Shown here: piece by piece, positions 1-9,071 of the stretch | How positions within the stretch are numbered: the stretch's first letter is position 1 | Layout of the letters: every line of letters starts with the position of its first letter | Origin: Nesterenkonia sp. PF2B19 | GTDB taxonomy: Bacteria; Actinomycetota; Actinomycetes; Actinomycetales; Micrococcaceae | DNA: 64,000 bases | Assembly (NCBI RefSeq): GCF_001758425.2 | Contig: NZ_MDSS02000005.1 | Location: forward strand, 1 to 64,000 | Reading direction: 5' to 3' | The notes under the pieces: model-generated | The model's input: only the letters and a program-made list of their open reading frames with translations | Told to the model about the DNA's origin: nothing | Databases searched by the model: none | Made by a program: the position numbers and the translations under genes

Positions 1-8
1 GGGCGGGC

Positions 9-1720
9 TCAGCCGGCGTCGTCCGGCGCGTGGGCACGGCCGGACGGCGTGCTGTCCTGGGCCGTGCAGTCCTGGATCTCCAGAGGCCGGTGACCATGGC
101 GCAGCAGCGCCTCGCGGAGCTCGACGCGATCGTCGATCGGTCGGTGGTCGCCGTCGAAGTCCTGGTGGATCTCATGGCCGCGCCCGGCCAGGATCACCGT
201 GTCCCGCGGCGACGCCGAGGCCACGGCCCGTTCGATCGCCTCGGCCCGCGGCCAGATCTCCTCCAGAACAGTGGTCAGCCCACCGGACTCCACGGCCTCA
301 CGGGCCCCCGCCATGACGTCGTCCCGGATCTGTGCCGGGTCCTCGCCGTGGGGGTCGTCGTCGCTGACGATGACATGATCGGCCATGCGGACGGCGATCG
401 CACCCATGGTGGGACGCTTCGAACGGTCCCGATCGCCCGCGGCGCCGATGACCAGAATGATCCGGCCCTCCCCCTTCGTGGCGGCCACTGCGTCAAGGGT
501 GCGGATCATCGCATCCGGGTTGTGGGCGAAGTCCACGATCGCCGCCGGCGACTCGCAGATGACCTGCATCCGGCCCGGCACGGAGATGGTGAACGGGTCC
601 GATTCAAGGGCGTCGACGACCTCCTCGCGGGTGAAGGGCACATCCGGAGCCTCAAGGACCATGACAGCCGCCAGTGCGGCGTTGGAGACGTTGAAGAGTC
701 CCGGCAGGCCGGTACGGGTTCTGATGCGTGCCCCGCTGCGGGCGTGATGGAGGGTGAAGCGATGCCCCATGCCGTCGGGCGCGACGTCGACCACCTCCCA
801 GTCCACCTCCGCGGCCTGGCCCGCCGTGGCCAGGGTGACGACCCGGCCGGTGGCCACCGAGGCCATCTGATGGCCCCACGGGTCGTCCACCGTGATCACG
901 GACGTCCTCGTCCTGCGGCGGGTGAACAGCTCGGCCTTGGTGGCGAAATACTCCTCCATGGACCCGTGCAGGTCCAGGTGGTCCTGGGTGAGGTTCGTGA
1001 AGCCGGCGACGTCGTAGTGGAGCCCCGCCGTGCGCCGATAGCTGATCGCATGGGAGGAGACCTCCATGGCGGCCGCGGCGACGTCACGCTCCCGGAAGAG
1101 CGCCATGAGGCTGTGCAGCTGCACCGCCTCCGGCGTGGTCAGCTGCGAGGGGATCGTCTCCTGGCCAGCACTGATCTCGATGGTGCCGATGAGCCGGTGC
1201 GCCGTCCTCGCCTCCCGTGCAGCGTATCGAGCAGGGAGCGCAGGAAGTACGTGGTGGTGGTCTTCCCGTTCGTTCCGGTCACACCGAACAGGGACGGCCC
1301 CGAGTCCTGCGTGTTTCCGTAGATCACCGCGGCGGCGGGGCCCGCGGCCTGGCGGACGTCCTCCACCTGCAGCACCGGGAGCCGATACCCGACCTGCTCA
1401 CGCACCTTGTCCGCGCCGGCGGCGTCGGTCAGCACGGCCGTCGCCCCGGCCTCCACCGCCTGACGGATGAAGTCCGCGCCGTGGGCGCGGGCGCCGCTGA
1501 CGGCGACGAAGAGGTCACCTTCCCCCACGGCGTGGGGATTCATCGCCGCACCCGTGAGCAGCGTCTCGTGCTCGCGCCGACCCACCGGAGTCAGCAGCGG
1601 CTCATGGCCCGTCGCCTGAAGTTCCTCGGCCAGTCGACCCACCGTGGTTCCCGCCACGTGGCGGGGCCTGAACACGCTGTCCTGCTCCGCGACGGAGAGC
1701 GGGGTGTGTGAGCTGGGCAT
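9..1720 (-). pseudogene. murE: MurE, UDP-MurNAc-tripeptide ligase (frameshifted as read)
   Basis: Cytoplasmic Mur ligase that adds the third residue of the peptidoglycan stem peptide to UDP-MurNAc-L-Ala-D-Glu using ATP. The N-terminal part (1720 down to about 1213) carries the ATP loop GTNGKTTT. The C-terminal part has NLTQDHLDLHG, DFAHNPDAM and DDPHGED. The two parts are in different frames. The shift falls in CACGGGAGG near 1211, and adding one G gives ...LHGEARTAHRLIGTIEIS and a 570-residue protein of normal length. DDPH replaces the DNPR typical of diaminopimelate-adding enzymes, so lysine is the more likely substrate (inference). The start has GAGAGG 4 nt upstream. It is the last dcw gene in the window, after ftsI. 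A lone broken murE would be lethal, so I read the shift as a sequence error. Confidence 0.9.
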
Positions 1721-1908
1721 CGGGCCTCTCGTTCCGGTCGGTCGATGATCATGGGGGATGAGGGGTGGTTCCGCCTGTGGGCCGGACCGTTGAAAGTTGT
1801 ATCACGGCTCGGCGCCGACGGCCTCGCCGGCACGATGCGATATGCATGACACCCGCCGTGATGCCCCGTCAGCGCCCTGCAGGGGGACGCAGGCGCCGTC
1901 GGACCGAG

Positions 1909-3714
1909 TCACCATGGCCGGTCCTGGTCGTCACCGGTGAAGGCGTCGTAGGACTCCGACTCCTCGCCCGACGGCGGGACGTTCCGCGTGCTCAGGACGT
2001 GGGACATCACCTCGGAGAACGTGTCCACCACGGTCCAATCCCGCCATTCGCCCTGGGGCCGATGCACTGTGACGGCCACCAGATACTGCGGGTCGTCCAA
2101 CGGGGCGACCCCGATGAAGGACGTCGTATGCCCGTCGAAGCCGCCGCCCTCTCCGGCCGCCTGCCCGGTACCGGTCTTCCCGCCCACACGATAGCCCGGG
2201 ATCTGGGCGCCCGTGGCGGTCCCGTGGTCCACCACGCCCTCCATCAGCTTGAGCATCTCCTGCGAGGTCTCCGAGGAGAAGATCCTCTCCGAACCGCTCT
2301 CGACGGGGTGCTCGGATCCGTCCGGATCGATGTAGGCGTCGATGAGCTGGGGGTCCACGCGGACGCCGTCGTTGGCGAAGGTCTGGAACTGACTGATGTT
2401 GTGCAGGACCGTCGTCGTGTACCCCTGGCCGAACTGGGTCGTGAAGGGCTGCCTGGCGTCCCACTCCTCCGGGGAGCGCAGAACCGACGTCGCGGACGAG
2501 GTCAGGCCGACGTCGATGTCCTCGCCGATGCCGACCCGCCGCATCCAGTCATAGCGTTCCTGCTCCGTGAGCTCGTTGCCGATCATGACCGTGCCGGTGT
2601 TGTAGGAACGGGCGAAGATGCCGGCCGCCGTCATGTCGAAGGTCTCGTGCCGCATCGAGTCATTGATCACCTGGCCGTCGAACTCCTGCCGGTTCGGCAC
2701 CGTGAACGCGTCGGTGGGCGCCACCGCTCCCTCTTCGAGCGCCGCAGCGAAGGTGATCCCCTTGCCTGTGGAGCCGGGCTCGAAGTCCTGGGTCAGGGCC
2801 AGCGGTCGGCGGAACAGCTCGTCCGTGGCCCCGGGATCGGCCGGGTCCACCGTCTCGGAGTCGGCCATGGCCATGATCTCTCCGGTCCGCACGTCCATCA
2901 CGGTCACATTGCCCCACAGGGCGCTGTACTCGTTGGCCTTCTGAGCGATGGCCTCCTGGGCGAACCACTGCAGGTCCTGGTCGATGGTCAGGCGCACGTC
3001 CTGCCCGTCCTCGGCCGGAATCTCCTCGAACGTGGCCGTGGGGATCCTCACCCCGTCGCCGGCGATCTCGAACGTGCGCTCACCGTCCGTGCCGGACAGC
3101 GCCGAGTCCTGGGCGAGCTCGATGCCGTCCAGCGGAGTGCCGTCGGAGCCCACGAACCCGAGGATCGATCCGGCGACGGCACCCGCAGGATAGGTCCGTT
3201 GGGAGACCGGCTCCGCGTACAGGCCAGGGATGTCCAGATCCAAGGCCCTGCTGCGTTCGTCGGGGGTCACGGACCGGGCGACCACGGAGTAGGCCCGATC
3301 TCCCTCCATGCGCTCGGCCAGGTCTTCCGGCTCCGCATCCAGGATCGAGGCCAGGTCGGAGATCGCAGTCTCCAACGGCATCGTCGTCCACAGCCCAGTG
3401 ACCTCGTCCCGGACCCGGAAGTCATCGATGAGCCGCTGATCGACGACCAGGTCGTAGCGCTGGACGCTGGTCGCCAGCGTGCGCCCGTCGACGTCGAGGA
3501 TCTCACCGCGCTCGGCGGGAAGGGGCACGCTGCGGAGGCGTTCGGACACGGCGGCCTGCGCATGGCCCGAGGGATCGAGCCCCTGGACGTGGAAGAGGCG
3601 CACCCCGAGGACGAGCAGCAGAGCGACGAGGGCGGCGAGTCCGATGCGCATGCGCTGGGACATGAGTCGTCCATCACGCGTGCGACGATCGTCCACGCTC
3701 TGAGTCGTCACCAT
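1909..3714 (-). CDS. ftsI: FtsI / PBP3-type peptidoglycan transpeptidase
   Basis: Septal class B penicillin-binding protein that cross-links peptidoglycan at the division site together with FtsW. The 601 residues begin with a short basic cytoplasmic tail and one membrane segment (about 23-42), then the dimerisation domain, then the transpeptidase domain. The three active-site motifs are visible: STGK with Ser315 and Lys318, SYN at 370-372 and KTG at 513-515. The ATG at 3714 has GGAGGT 11 nt upstream; an in-frame Met18 is a possible alternative. It lies between the ftsL-like gene and murE in the usual dcw order. The 188 bp to murE holds no obvious signal. Confidence 0.95.
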   Translation of the reverse strand: MVTTQSVDDRRTRDGRLMSQRMRIGLAALVALLLVLGVRLFHVQGLDPSGHAQAAVSERLRSVPLPAERGEILDVDGRTLATSVQRYDLVVDQRLIDDFRVRDEVTGLWTTMPLETAISDLASILDAEPEDLAERMEGDRAYSVVARSVTPDERSRALDLDIPGLYAEPVSQRTYPAGAVAGSILGFVGSDGTPLDGIELAQDSALSGTDGERTFEIAGDGVRIPTATFEEIPAEDGQDVRLTIDQDLQWFAQEAIAQKANEYSALWGNVTVMDVRTGEIMAMADSETVDPADPGATDELFRRPLALTQDFEPGSTGKGITFAAALEEGAVAPTDAFTVPNRQEFDGQVINDSMRHETFDMTAAGIFARSYNTGTVMIGNELTEQERYDWMRRVGIGEDIDVGLTSSATSVLRSPEEWDARQPFTTQFGQGYTTTVLHNISQFQTFANDGVRVDPQLIDAYIDPDGSEHPVESGSERIFSSETSQEMLKLMEGVVDHGTATGAQIPGYRVGGKTGTGQAAGEGGGFDGHTTSFIGVAPLDDPQYLVAVTVHRPQGEWRDWTVVDTFSEVMSHVLSTRNVPPSGEESESYDAFTGDDQDRPW

Positions 3715-3794
3715 CGCTGCTGCGGACCTCCGGGATCTGCTCGTCGGTCGGCGTCCGGTGAGGACGCCGGCGGGACAGACGGCCGGCCGGCTGG

Positions 3795-4460
3795 TCAGTC
3801 GAGGCCGGGCGCGGGGATCGTCCCGCCATTGAGCCGGTCGGGGCTGAACCCGCGTCCGTCGTCGGCGGCGGACTCGCTGTCCGCCTGCTGACCATTGTGC
3901 CCCGGGGTCGGCTGGGTCAGGGTGTTCAACGCGCCGGAGCCGAGCAAGCCGGCAGGCGCCCCGCCGGCCTCCTCTGCGACGTCCAGGGAGGGCGCGGCCT
4001 CATCTCCCGGCTGGACCGGGGTGGAGACGAAGCTCGAGGGCCGGTCGGACGAGTCGGCGGCCTCTGCGGGACCAGTGACGGTCCCGCCGTCCAGTTCGAA
4101 GGCGCCCGCTGCCGCAGGCATGACCATGCCCAGAGAGACGGCGTTGTCAGAGAGCACCTGGGGTGACTGCAGGTGCAGGACCTGCTGCTCGAGAGCCTGG
4201 TTCTGCTGGGTGAGGAGCTGGTGCTGCTGCGTGAGTTCCACCACGCGGTACTGGGTGTTGGAGACGTGGATGTTGATCGCGAGGACGACGGCGAGGGCAG
4301 CCACCATCAGAGCGATGATGCCCGCCGTGAGACCGCGGTGGCGCCGACGCACCTTGGGCAGGGCCCGCAGCGTCGGTGCTGCGGTGCCCAGAGACGACGG
4401 CTTCTCGTCCGGTGAGGGCGTCGCTGACAGTTCCCACTCGGGAACAGCCTGTGTGCTCAT
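3795..4460 (-). CDS. FtsL-like cell division protein
   Basis: A bitopic division protein in the ftsL position of the dcw cluster. About 40 cytoplasmic residues precede one membrane helix (about 44-66). A leucine- and glutamine-rich coiled coil follows (about 70-105, containing [19 protein letters not shown]), then a long low-complexity tail rich in Ala, Gly, Asp and Pro. FtsL-family proteins form a complex with FtsB and FtsQ that recruits FtsW/FtsI. The start codon overlaps the rsmH stop (ATGA), and GAGGAGG precedes it. Family membership rests on topology and position, because sequence conservation in this family is weak. At 221 residues the tail is longer than in the short enterobacterial proteins. 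Confidence 0.75.
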   Translation of the reverse strand: MSTQAVPEWELSATPSPDEKPSSLGTAAPTLRALPKVRRRHRGLTAGIIALMVAALAVVLAINIHVSNTQYRVVELTQQHQLLTQQNQALEQQVLHLQSPQVLSDNAVSLGMVMPAAAGAFELDGGTVTGPAEAADSSDRPSSFVSTPVQPGDEAAPSLDVAEEAGGAPAGLLGSGALNTLTQPTPGHNGQQADSESAADDGRGFSPDRLNGGTIPAPGLD

Positions 4461-5461
4461 CGCGTGGTCCTCCTCGCCCTGATCTTCTCAGCTGATCGCA
4501 GTTTCGCGGAGGCGGCTCGCGGGTTCTCCGCCATCTCTGTGGCATCCGGGACCTCCGCGCCCCGGGTGACCGCCCGAAACGTCGGTCGGTGTTCCTCCAG
4601 CTCCACCGGGAGGCCGGGCGGCGCGGAGGACTTCGTCCGTGCGGCGACGGCCTGCTTGACCAGCCGATCCTCCAGAGAGTGGTAGCTGAGCACCACGAGG
4701 CGACCACCGAGGTCGAGCGCGTCCATGGCTCGCGGGACCGCGTCCTCGAGGACGTCGAGCTCCCGGTTGACGGCGATGCGCAGAGCCTGGAACGTCCGCT
4801 TGGCGGGGTGTCCGCCGGTCCGCTTGCTCGCGGCGGGCACCGCGGCATCGACGACGGCGGCCAGGTCACCGGTGGTCAGGAAGGGGCGCTCGGCGCGGCG
4901 CGCGACGATGCGCCCGGCGATGCGCCCGGAGAAGCGCTCCTCGCCGTACTCCTTGAGAATCCGGCGCAGCTCCGGCTCGGGGATCCGCGCCAGGAGCTCG
5001 GCGGCGGTCTCATCCGCGGAGTCCTCGGCGGCGTCCATGCGCATGTCCAGCGGGGCATCGTAGGAATAGGCGAACCCACGATCGGCCTCGTCCAGCTGCA
5101 GGGAGGAGACGCCGAGGTCGAACAGGACCCCGGCGAGACCCTCGTCGGAGCTCAGCTGCTCACGGGCGACCTCGTCCGCACGGTCGTAGACGGTACGAAC
5201 GCCGCGGAACCGGTCGCCGTGGACAGCCAGGCGGTCACCGGCCAGCGCAAGCGCCTCGGTGTCGCGATCGAGACCGATGACCCGGACGTCCTCGTCGGCC
5301 GCCAGGAGCGCCTCGGTGTGCCCGCCCATGCCCAGCGTCGCGTCGATGACCACGGGCCGACGGCCGGCGGCACGGACCGCAGCCACGCCGCCGAGCAGCA
5401 GCTCGATGCAGCGGTCGCGCAGGACCGGGACGTGCCGGTCGCCGGTGGCCCGCTCAGCCAT
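4457..5461 (-). CDS. rsmH: 16S rRNA (cytosine1402-N4)-methyltransferase RsmH
   Basis: Methylates N4 of C1402 in the decoding centre of 16S rRNA with S-adenosylmethionine (formerly MraW). The 334 residues open with HVPVL and the SAM-binding [48 protein letters not shown] and [10 protein letters not shown] follow, all family hallmarks. The ATG at 5461 is chosen over longer in-frame options because GGAGG sits 5 nt upstream and homologues begin at this point. Its stop overlaps the ftsL-like start. The 200 bp before it holds a candidate mraW leader RNA. Confidence 0.95.
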   Translation of the reverse strand: MAERATGDRHVPVLRDRCIELLLGGVAAVRAAGRRPVVIDATLGMGGHTEALLAADEDVRVIGLDRDTEALALAGDRLAVHGDRFRGVRTVYDRADEVAREQLSSDEGLAGVLFDLGVSSLQLDEADRGFAYSYDAPLDMRMDAAEDSADETAAELLARIPEPELRRILKEYGEERFSGRIAGRIVARRAERPFLTTGDLAAVVDAAVPAASKRTGGHPAKRTFQALRIAVNRELDVLEDAVPRAMDALDLGGRLVVLSYHSLEDRLVKQAVAARTKSSAPPGLPVELEEHRPTFRAVTRGAEVPDATEMAENPRAASAKLRSAEKIRARRTTR

Positions 5462-5469
5462 GTTCGCCT

Positions 5470-5560
5470 CCAGATGCCGGAGAGGATCCTTGATCCAGCT
5501 CCCCCTCCGCGCCGAGGCCGCCTGACACCGGGGAAGAGATGTCAGGATGCCTTCGGAGCG
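5470..5560 (-). promoter_or_regulatory. candidate mraW RNA motif in the rsmH leader
   Basis: On the transcribed strand a hairpin with stem CTGACA/TGTCAG (5522-5545) has a 12-nt loop containing CTTCCCC, complementary to a purine-rich ribosome-binding site. A GGAGGGGGAG tract follows nearer the gene. A structured element with a conserved CUUCCCC loop in the leaders of actinobacterial rsmH (mraW) genes is known as the mraW motif. I matched only this loop, its stem and the location; outer boundaries are approximate. Confidence 0.55.
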
Positions 5561-5661
5561 GCTGGAGAACTCGCCCAAGGACCCTCTCGCCTGTTCGTCG
5601 TTTCGCACGGTGTTCGGTCCGCTGCGGCGCCTTCGGGACGCCGTGCACCTGGACCGTGCTC

Positions 5662-6093
5662 CTAGAAGATTCCGGGGATCGCCTCCTCGTCGGTCGACGA
5701 GAACTCGGACTCCTTCTCCTCCAGGTAGGAGTTCCATGCCGCGCTGTCCCAGATCTCGGCACGGTCCCCCGCACCGATCACCGTGACATCACGATCGAGT
5801 CCCGCGTACTCCCGCAGCGCCGCCGGAATCGTGATGCGGCCCTGCTTGTCCGGAGCCTCGTCCGAAGCTCCGGAGAGGAACACGCGGATGTAGTCACGTG
5901 CCTGCCGAGAGGTCAGTGGGGCCTGTCGCATCTGCCGGTGCACGTTCTGGAACTCGTCCGTGCTGAACACGTAGATGCACCGCTCCTGCCCGCGGGTGAG
6001 GACCAGGCCGTCGGCCAGCTCGTCACGGTATTTCGCGGGCAGGATCAGACGACCCTTCTCGTCCATGCGCGGGGTGTAGGTGCCGAGGAACAC
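5662..6093 (-). CDS. mraZ: MraZ, transcriptional regulator of the dcw operon
   Basis: DNA-binding AbrB/SpoVT-like protein, first gene of the division cluster and its transcriptional regulator. The 143 residues show the two repeats of the family, each with a DxxGR signature: [17 protein letters not shown] at the start and [18 protein letters not shown] in the middle. The GTG at 6093 gives the canonical N-terminus (M/V)FLGTYTP; upstream in-frame codons give non-conserved sequence. The upstream DNA carries an array of AAAGTG repeats that fits the binding site reported for MraZ, which suggests self-regulation. The C-terminus ends about 200 bp before rsmH. Confidence 0.95.
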   Translation of the reverse strand: MFLGTYTPRMDEKGRLILPAKYRDELADGLVLTRGQERCIYVFSTDEFQNVHRQMRQAPLTSRQARDYIRVFLSGASDEAPDKQGRITIPAALREYAGLDRDVTVIGAGDRAEIWDSAAWNSYLEEKESEFSSTDEEAIPGIF

Positions 6094-6160
6094 AGCGCCC
6101 ACCGCCTCACATGTCCGTGCAGTCTCGCCCTCCAGGAACCCTCTTCCCTCTGACGCCCTC

Positions 6161-6186
6161 CACTTTACCCCACTTTCCCCCACTTT
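6161..6186 (-). promoter_or_regulatory. MraZ-type operator: three AAAGTG repeats at 10-bp steps
   Basis: Read on the minus strand, AAAGTG occurs three times at exact 10-bp spacing (6181-6186, 6171-6176, 6161-6166), each followed by GGGG, GGGT or GAGG. The array ends 67 bp before the mraZ start. Repeated AAAGTG(G/T) at 10-bp spacing is the reported MraZ binding pattern in mollicutes. Assignment as the autoregulatory site is by motif and position. Confidence 0.7.
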
Positions 6187-6295
6187 CAACCCAATCGCCC
6201 CCACGCGTCGCCTCGACAACCCCCACCGACGGCGCCGAGCAGCCCATGAATCCTTCTGACCTGCAGTTTCGTGAGGATCTGAGCCGTGGGGCGCA

Positions 6296-6450
6296 GTGGA
6301 GGGAGGTGGAGGACCCTGTGCTCCCCGCACCTCCGCGGACGGGACGCAGCAGCCCGGACACGGGCTCGAGCCGGCATCTGACGCCCCGGAGACCACGGCG
6401 CGGGGGTCCTGAGACCGCGACAGTGGAGGAAAGGTGGAGGAAAGTGGAGG
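6296..6450 (+). repeat. inverted-orientation GTGGAGG repeat clusters
   Basis: GTGGAGG occurs at 6296-6302 and 6306-6312 (10 bp apart) and again at 6423-6429, 6434-6440 and 6444-6450 (11 and 10 bp apart). The last cluster includes AAAGTGGAGG, the same core as the mraZ-proximal array but on the opposite strand. They may be secondary MraZ sites; no gene lies directly behind them. Confidence 0.5.
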
Positions 6451-6552
6451 AGGACGGCGAAGAGCGCCGGTCACCGGGACGGGACACGGCGGATCGCGAC
6501 CATGCACGAGCAGCGCAGGTCACCCAGGGCATGATCCAGTGCCACCCAGCAC

Positions 6553-6616
6553 CTCGTTCACCCACGGACTCGTTCACCCAGGGCCTCGTTCACCCAGGGC
6601 CTCGTTCACCCAGGGC
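6553..6616. repeat. four-copy 16-bp tandem repeat
   Basis: Four head-to-tail 16-bp units start at 6553, 6569, 6585 and 6601. The last three are identical (CTCGTTCACCCAGGGC); the first differs at its 3' end. It lies in noncoding DNA between two genes. Function is unknown; perfect identity of three units points to recent slippage expansion. Confidence 0.85.
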
Positions 6617-6668
6617 CCCGATCACCTCGCGCGTCTTCCACCCCGCCGCGTGGCCCGCAGGCACAGGA

Positions 6669-6700
6669 AAGCCCTCCCGGGAGAGTTCCCAGGAGGGCTT
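6669..6700 (-). terminator. hairpin terminator downstream of the DUF3040 gene
   Basis: Inverted repeat AAGCCCTCC / GGAGGGCTT with a 14-nt spacer. On the minus strand it is followed by TTCC, giving a short TTT run (GGGCTTTCC). It lies 186 bp past the stop of the DUF3040 gene, so it is a plausible but distant terminator. Confidence 0.5.
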
Positions 6701-6885
6701 GCGATATCACAGCCATCTCACGCGACGCCGCCGAACGGGGCACCGTCCCGCGCGCCATGTGCCTTCACACGGTGAGCTGCGGAGGTCGCGGAGTCGCTCG
6801 GATCAGCCGCTGTCCCGCGGGACGGTCGCTCACGCCTCACTCACGGCCGACGCCGTGGCGACGGCACGCGACCGGTGACGCGGCG

Positions 6886-7293
6886 TCATTCCTGACGACG
6901 CCGCTCTTCCCAGCGCTGCTCGAGGCCGCTCATGAACGAGCCCGACGGGCTCGGAGTCGTGCCGCGGGGGCCGCCTCCGCCTCCCCCGCCGCCGTCGCCG
7001 CCGGAGCCGCCGCGGGATGACCCGCCACTGTTGGCCCCACCGGTGGTCGCGAAGTAGACACCCGCACCCATGACGAGGAATCCGACGACGCCGACCGGAA
7101 TCCACTGGCTGTAGATGCTGAAGAGCAGGACGACGAGACCCAGCACGGCCACGAGAAGGCCCAGCACCAGGTTCCGGATGTTCACCTTCCCGGTGGGGAC
7201 TTCCTGCATCGAGGTCGCGAAGCTGGGATCCTCAGACTGGAGCTGCTCCTCCAGTTCCTTCAGCATGCGCTGTTCTCGCTCCGAGAGTGGCAT
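6886..7293 (-). CDS. DUF3040 membrane protein
   Basis: Small actinobacterial membrane protein of unknown function. The 135 residues begin with the family signature PLSEREQRMLKELEEQL, a short charged segment follows, then two closely spaced membrane helices (around 50-72 and 75-95). A very glycine-rich tail (SGGDGGGGGGGG) ends in the basic EQRWEERRRQE. The ATG at 7293 is chosen because it gives the conserved start and has a purine-rich AAGGAG upstream. A DUF3040 gene sits near mraZ in mycobacteria as well, so the neighbourhood is conserved. No function is claimed. Confidence 0.85.
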   Translation of the reverse strand: MPLSEREQRMLKELEEQLQSEDPSFATSMQEVPTGKVNIRNLVLGLLVAVLGLVVLLFSIYSQWIPVGVVGFLVMGAGVYFATTGGANSGGSSRGGSGGDGGGGGGGGPRGTTPSPSGSFMSGLEQRWEERRRQE

Positions 7294-7600
7294 CGTGAGG
7301 CTCCTTGCAGTCGCCGGCGGTCGCTGTCCCTGGACGTCCTTCTTCGCCCAGCGTCCAAGCTGGTTCGCCTGGAATCTCATTCTACCGTCTCGCCACGCCC
7401 GAGACCTAGCTGTGATCCGCCCCGTGACCGTGCTGTGACCGTCCGTCCAGCGGGCGTTCAGACTCGCTCCCCTCCCAGGTCGTAGCGGGTGCGAACCTGA
7501 GCGGCTGCTGCACCGCGGCGCCGAGGGCCTTCGCGTCGCACACGGCCCAGAGGTTCCGCTGAGAGGCTGTCACACTGCCGCCGGGCCGGCTCAGCAGGGA
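7294..7600. other. 307-bp gap between the DUF3040 gene and dinB
   Basis: This stretch holds the upstream region of the DUF3040 gene and the downstream region of dinB. I see no gene, strong hairpin or repeat here; a promoter for the DUF3040 gene must lie in it but I could not pick one with confidence. Confidence 0.6.
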
Positions 7601-8856
7601 TCACTCCGTGCCCGCGTCACGGCCGCTCGGTCTGCCCTGGCTGGTCCCCTCCTCGCTGCCGTGCCCCTCGGGACGCAGCAGCGAGGCAGGACCCACGGCG
7701 GCTCCCGGAAACCGGCGCGCCACCGCATCCAAGACGTTCTCCGCATCGATCCAGTTGGTCTCCGCGCGGTCGAAGCTGAGCTGCAGCGCACCCCCTTCGC
7801 GGCTGAGCCGCTCAGCCCGCACACCGATGAGCCGGACCGGCTGGGGGCGGGCTCCCAGACGATCCAGAAGGCCCGCAGCCCGGGTACGGATGGTCAGCGC
7901 CGACTGCGTCGGGTGGGTCAGTGTGGTGCTGCGAGTCAGAGTCTCGAAGTCGCGATACCGCAGCTTCAGGCTGACGCCCTGCGCCGACAGCCCTGCCGCG
8001 CGGAGCCGGGCCGCGATGCGATGGCTGAGCCGCAGAATCTCCTCGTGCAGCGTCTCCGTCGACGACACGTCCTCAGCGAACGTCTCCTCCGCACCGATGC
8101 TCTTCTCCTCGCGCTGAGTCTCCACCTCCCGTTCGTCGTCTCCCCAGGCCAGGCGTCTCAGCTGTGCGCCGGCGACGCCCAACCGCCGACGAAGCAGGTC
8201 CTCAGGCGTCTCCGCCAGCTGTCGTACGGTGGTGACCCCCAGGCCTTCCAACACTTCTGCCGTGCGTCCGCCCACTCCCCACAGCGCCCTCACCGGCAGG
8301 CTGTGCAGGAACTCCAGGCGCCGCGCCGGCGGCACCACAAGCATTCCGTCCGGCTTGGCCCTGGTGGAGGCGATCTTGGCGATGAACTTGCGGTCCGCGA
8401 TGCCGACCGTGCAAGGGAGCCCGAAGATCTCCCGGATCTCTCGACGAATCCGGCTCCGATCTCCGCCGGAGACCCCAGTCGCCGTCGGGCGCCGGTGAGG
8501 TCCAGGAAGGCTTCGTCGACGCTGAGCTGCTCCACCGTGTCCGTCACCGTAGAGAAGTACGTCATGATCTCCTGGGAGATCTCACGGTAACGGGACTGAT
8601 GCGGGGCCAGCACCAGCGCCTGCGGGCTGAGCTGCCTTGCTCGGGCCAGCGGCATTGCGGAGCGGACACCGTCGGCGCGGGCCTCGTAGGAGGCCGAGAG
8701 CACGACCGAGCGTCCAGAGTCCTGGGCCACGATGAGCTTGCGGCCGCGCAGCTCAGGGCGATCCAGCAGCTCCACCTCGACGAAGTAGGCGTCCATGTCG
8801 ACATGGGCCAGGACCCGGGGCGTCCGCTCCGGCTGCCGGGTGCGCTGTGCCTGCAT
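7601..8856 (-). pseudogene. dinB: DinB, DNA polymerase IV (frameshifted as read)
   Basis: Y-family translesion DNA polymerase that copies past damaged bases. The N-terminal part has the metal-binding HVDMDAYFVEVE, SYEARADGVRSAMP and the catalytic SVDEAFLDLTG. The C-terminal part has GIADRKFIAKIASTRAKPDG, a helix-hairpin-helix region and the little-finger domain. The frame changes near 8452: ATCGGAGCCGG needs one more base to read IGARIRREIREIFGLPCTVGIAD, which restores a 418-residue protein. The ATG at 8856 follows a TACTCT -10-like hexamer by 6 nt, so the message may be leaderless. It is divergent from the polyprenyl synthase gene. Confidence 0.88.
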
Positions 8857-9071
8857 GCTCCCAGAGTACTCAGGTCCTCCGACACGTGACGCCCGTCGCC
8901 TCACCCGCTCCGCCGCCCCACAGCTCCCGCCCCCAGCCGAGTCCCCGACAGCGCACCGGCCGCCTCCCGACAGACCCTGGCAGAACTCGGCGGACCGGAT
9001 AGGCTGGCATCCGCCGCGCCGGCCACCCGGCGTCCCCGGCCCCATCGCCCCACCACCAGGAGGTCTCCCGC

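Larger units (their letters stand above)
6094..6885. other. 792-bp noncoding region between mraZ and the DUF3040 gene
   Basis: No convincing gene is present: open frames here are antisense or low-complexity, without ribosome-binding sites. The region holds the MraZ-type array near mraZ, further GTGGAGG repeats, a four-copy 16-bp tandem repeat and a hairpin. Promoters for mraZ are expected at the left end. Nothing else could be assigned between 6701 and 6885. Confidence 0.7.

Noticed and set aside
1765-3891. A 708-codon open frame on the plus strand opposite ftsI
   Set aside because: It is antisense to a complete ftsI with all catalytic motifs, has no ribosome-binding site and is rich in Arg/Gly/His, as expected of a GC-rich shadow frame.
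6553-6616. Possible CRISPR array
   Set aside because: Units are only 16 bp, directly adjacent without spacers, and no cas gene is nearby.
6111-6878. A 255-codon plus-strand frame between mraZ and the DUF3040 gene
   Set aside because: Low-complexity Pro/Arg/Ser sequence, no ribosome-binding site, spans the operator array, tandem repeats and a hairpin; better read as noncoding.
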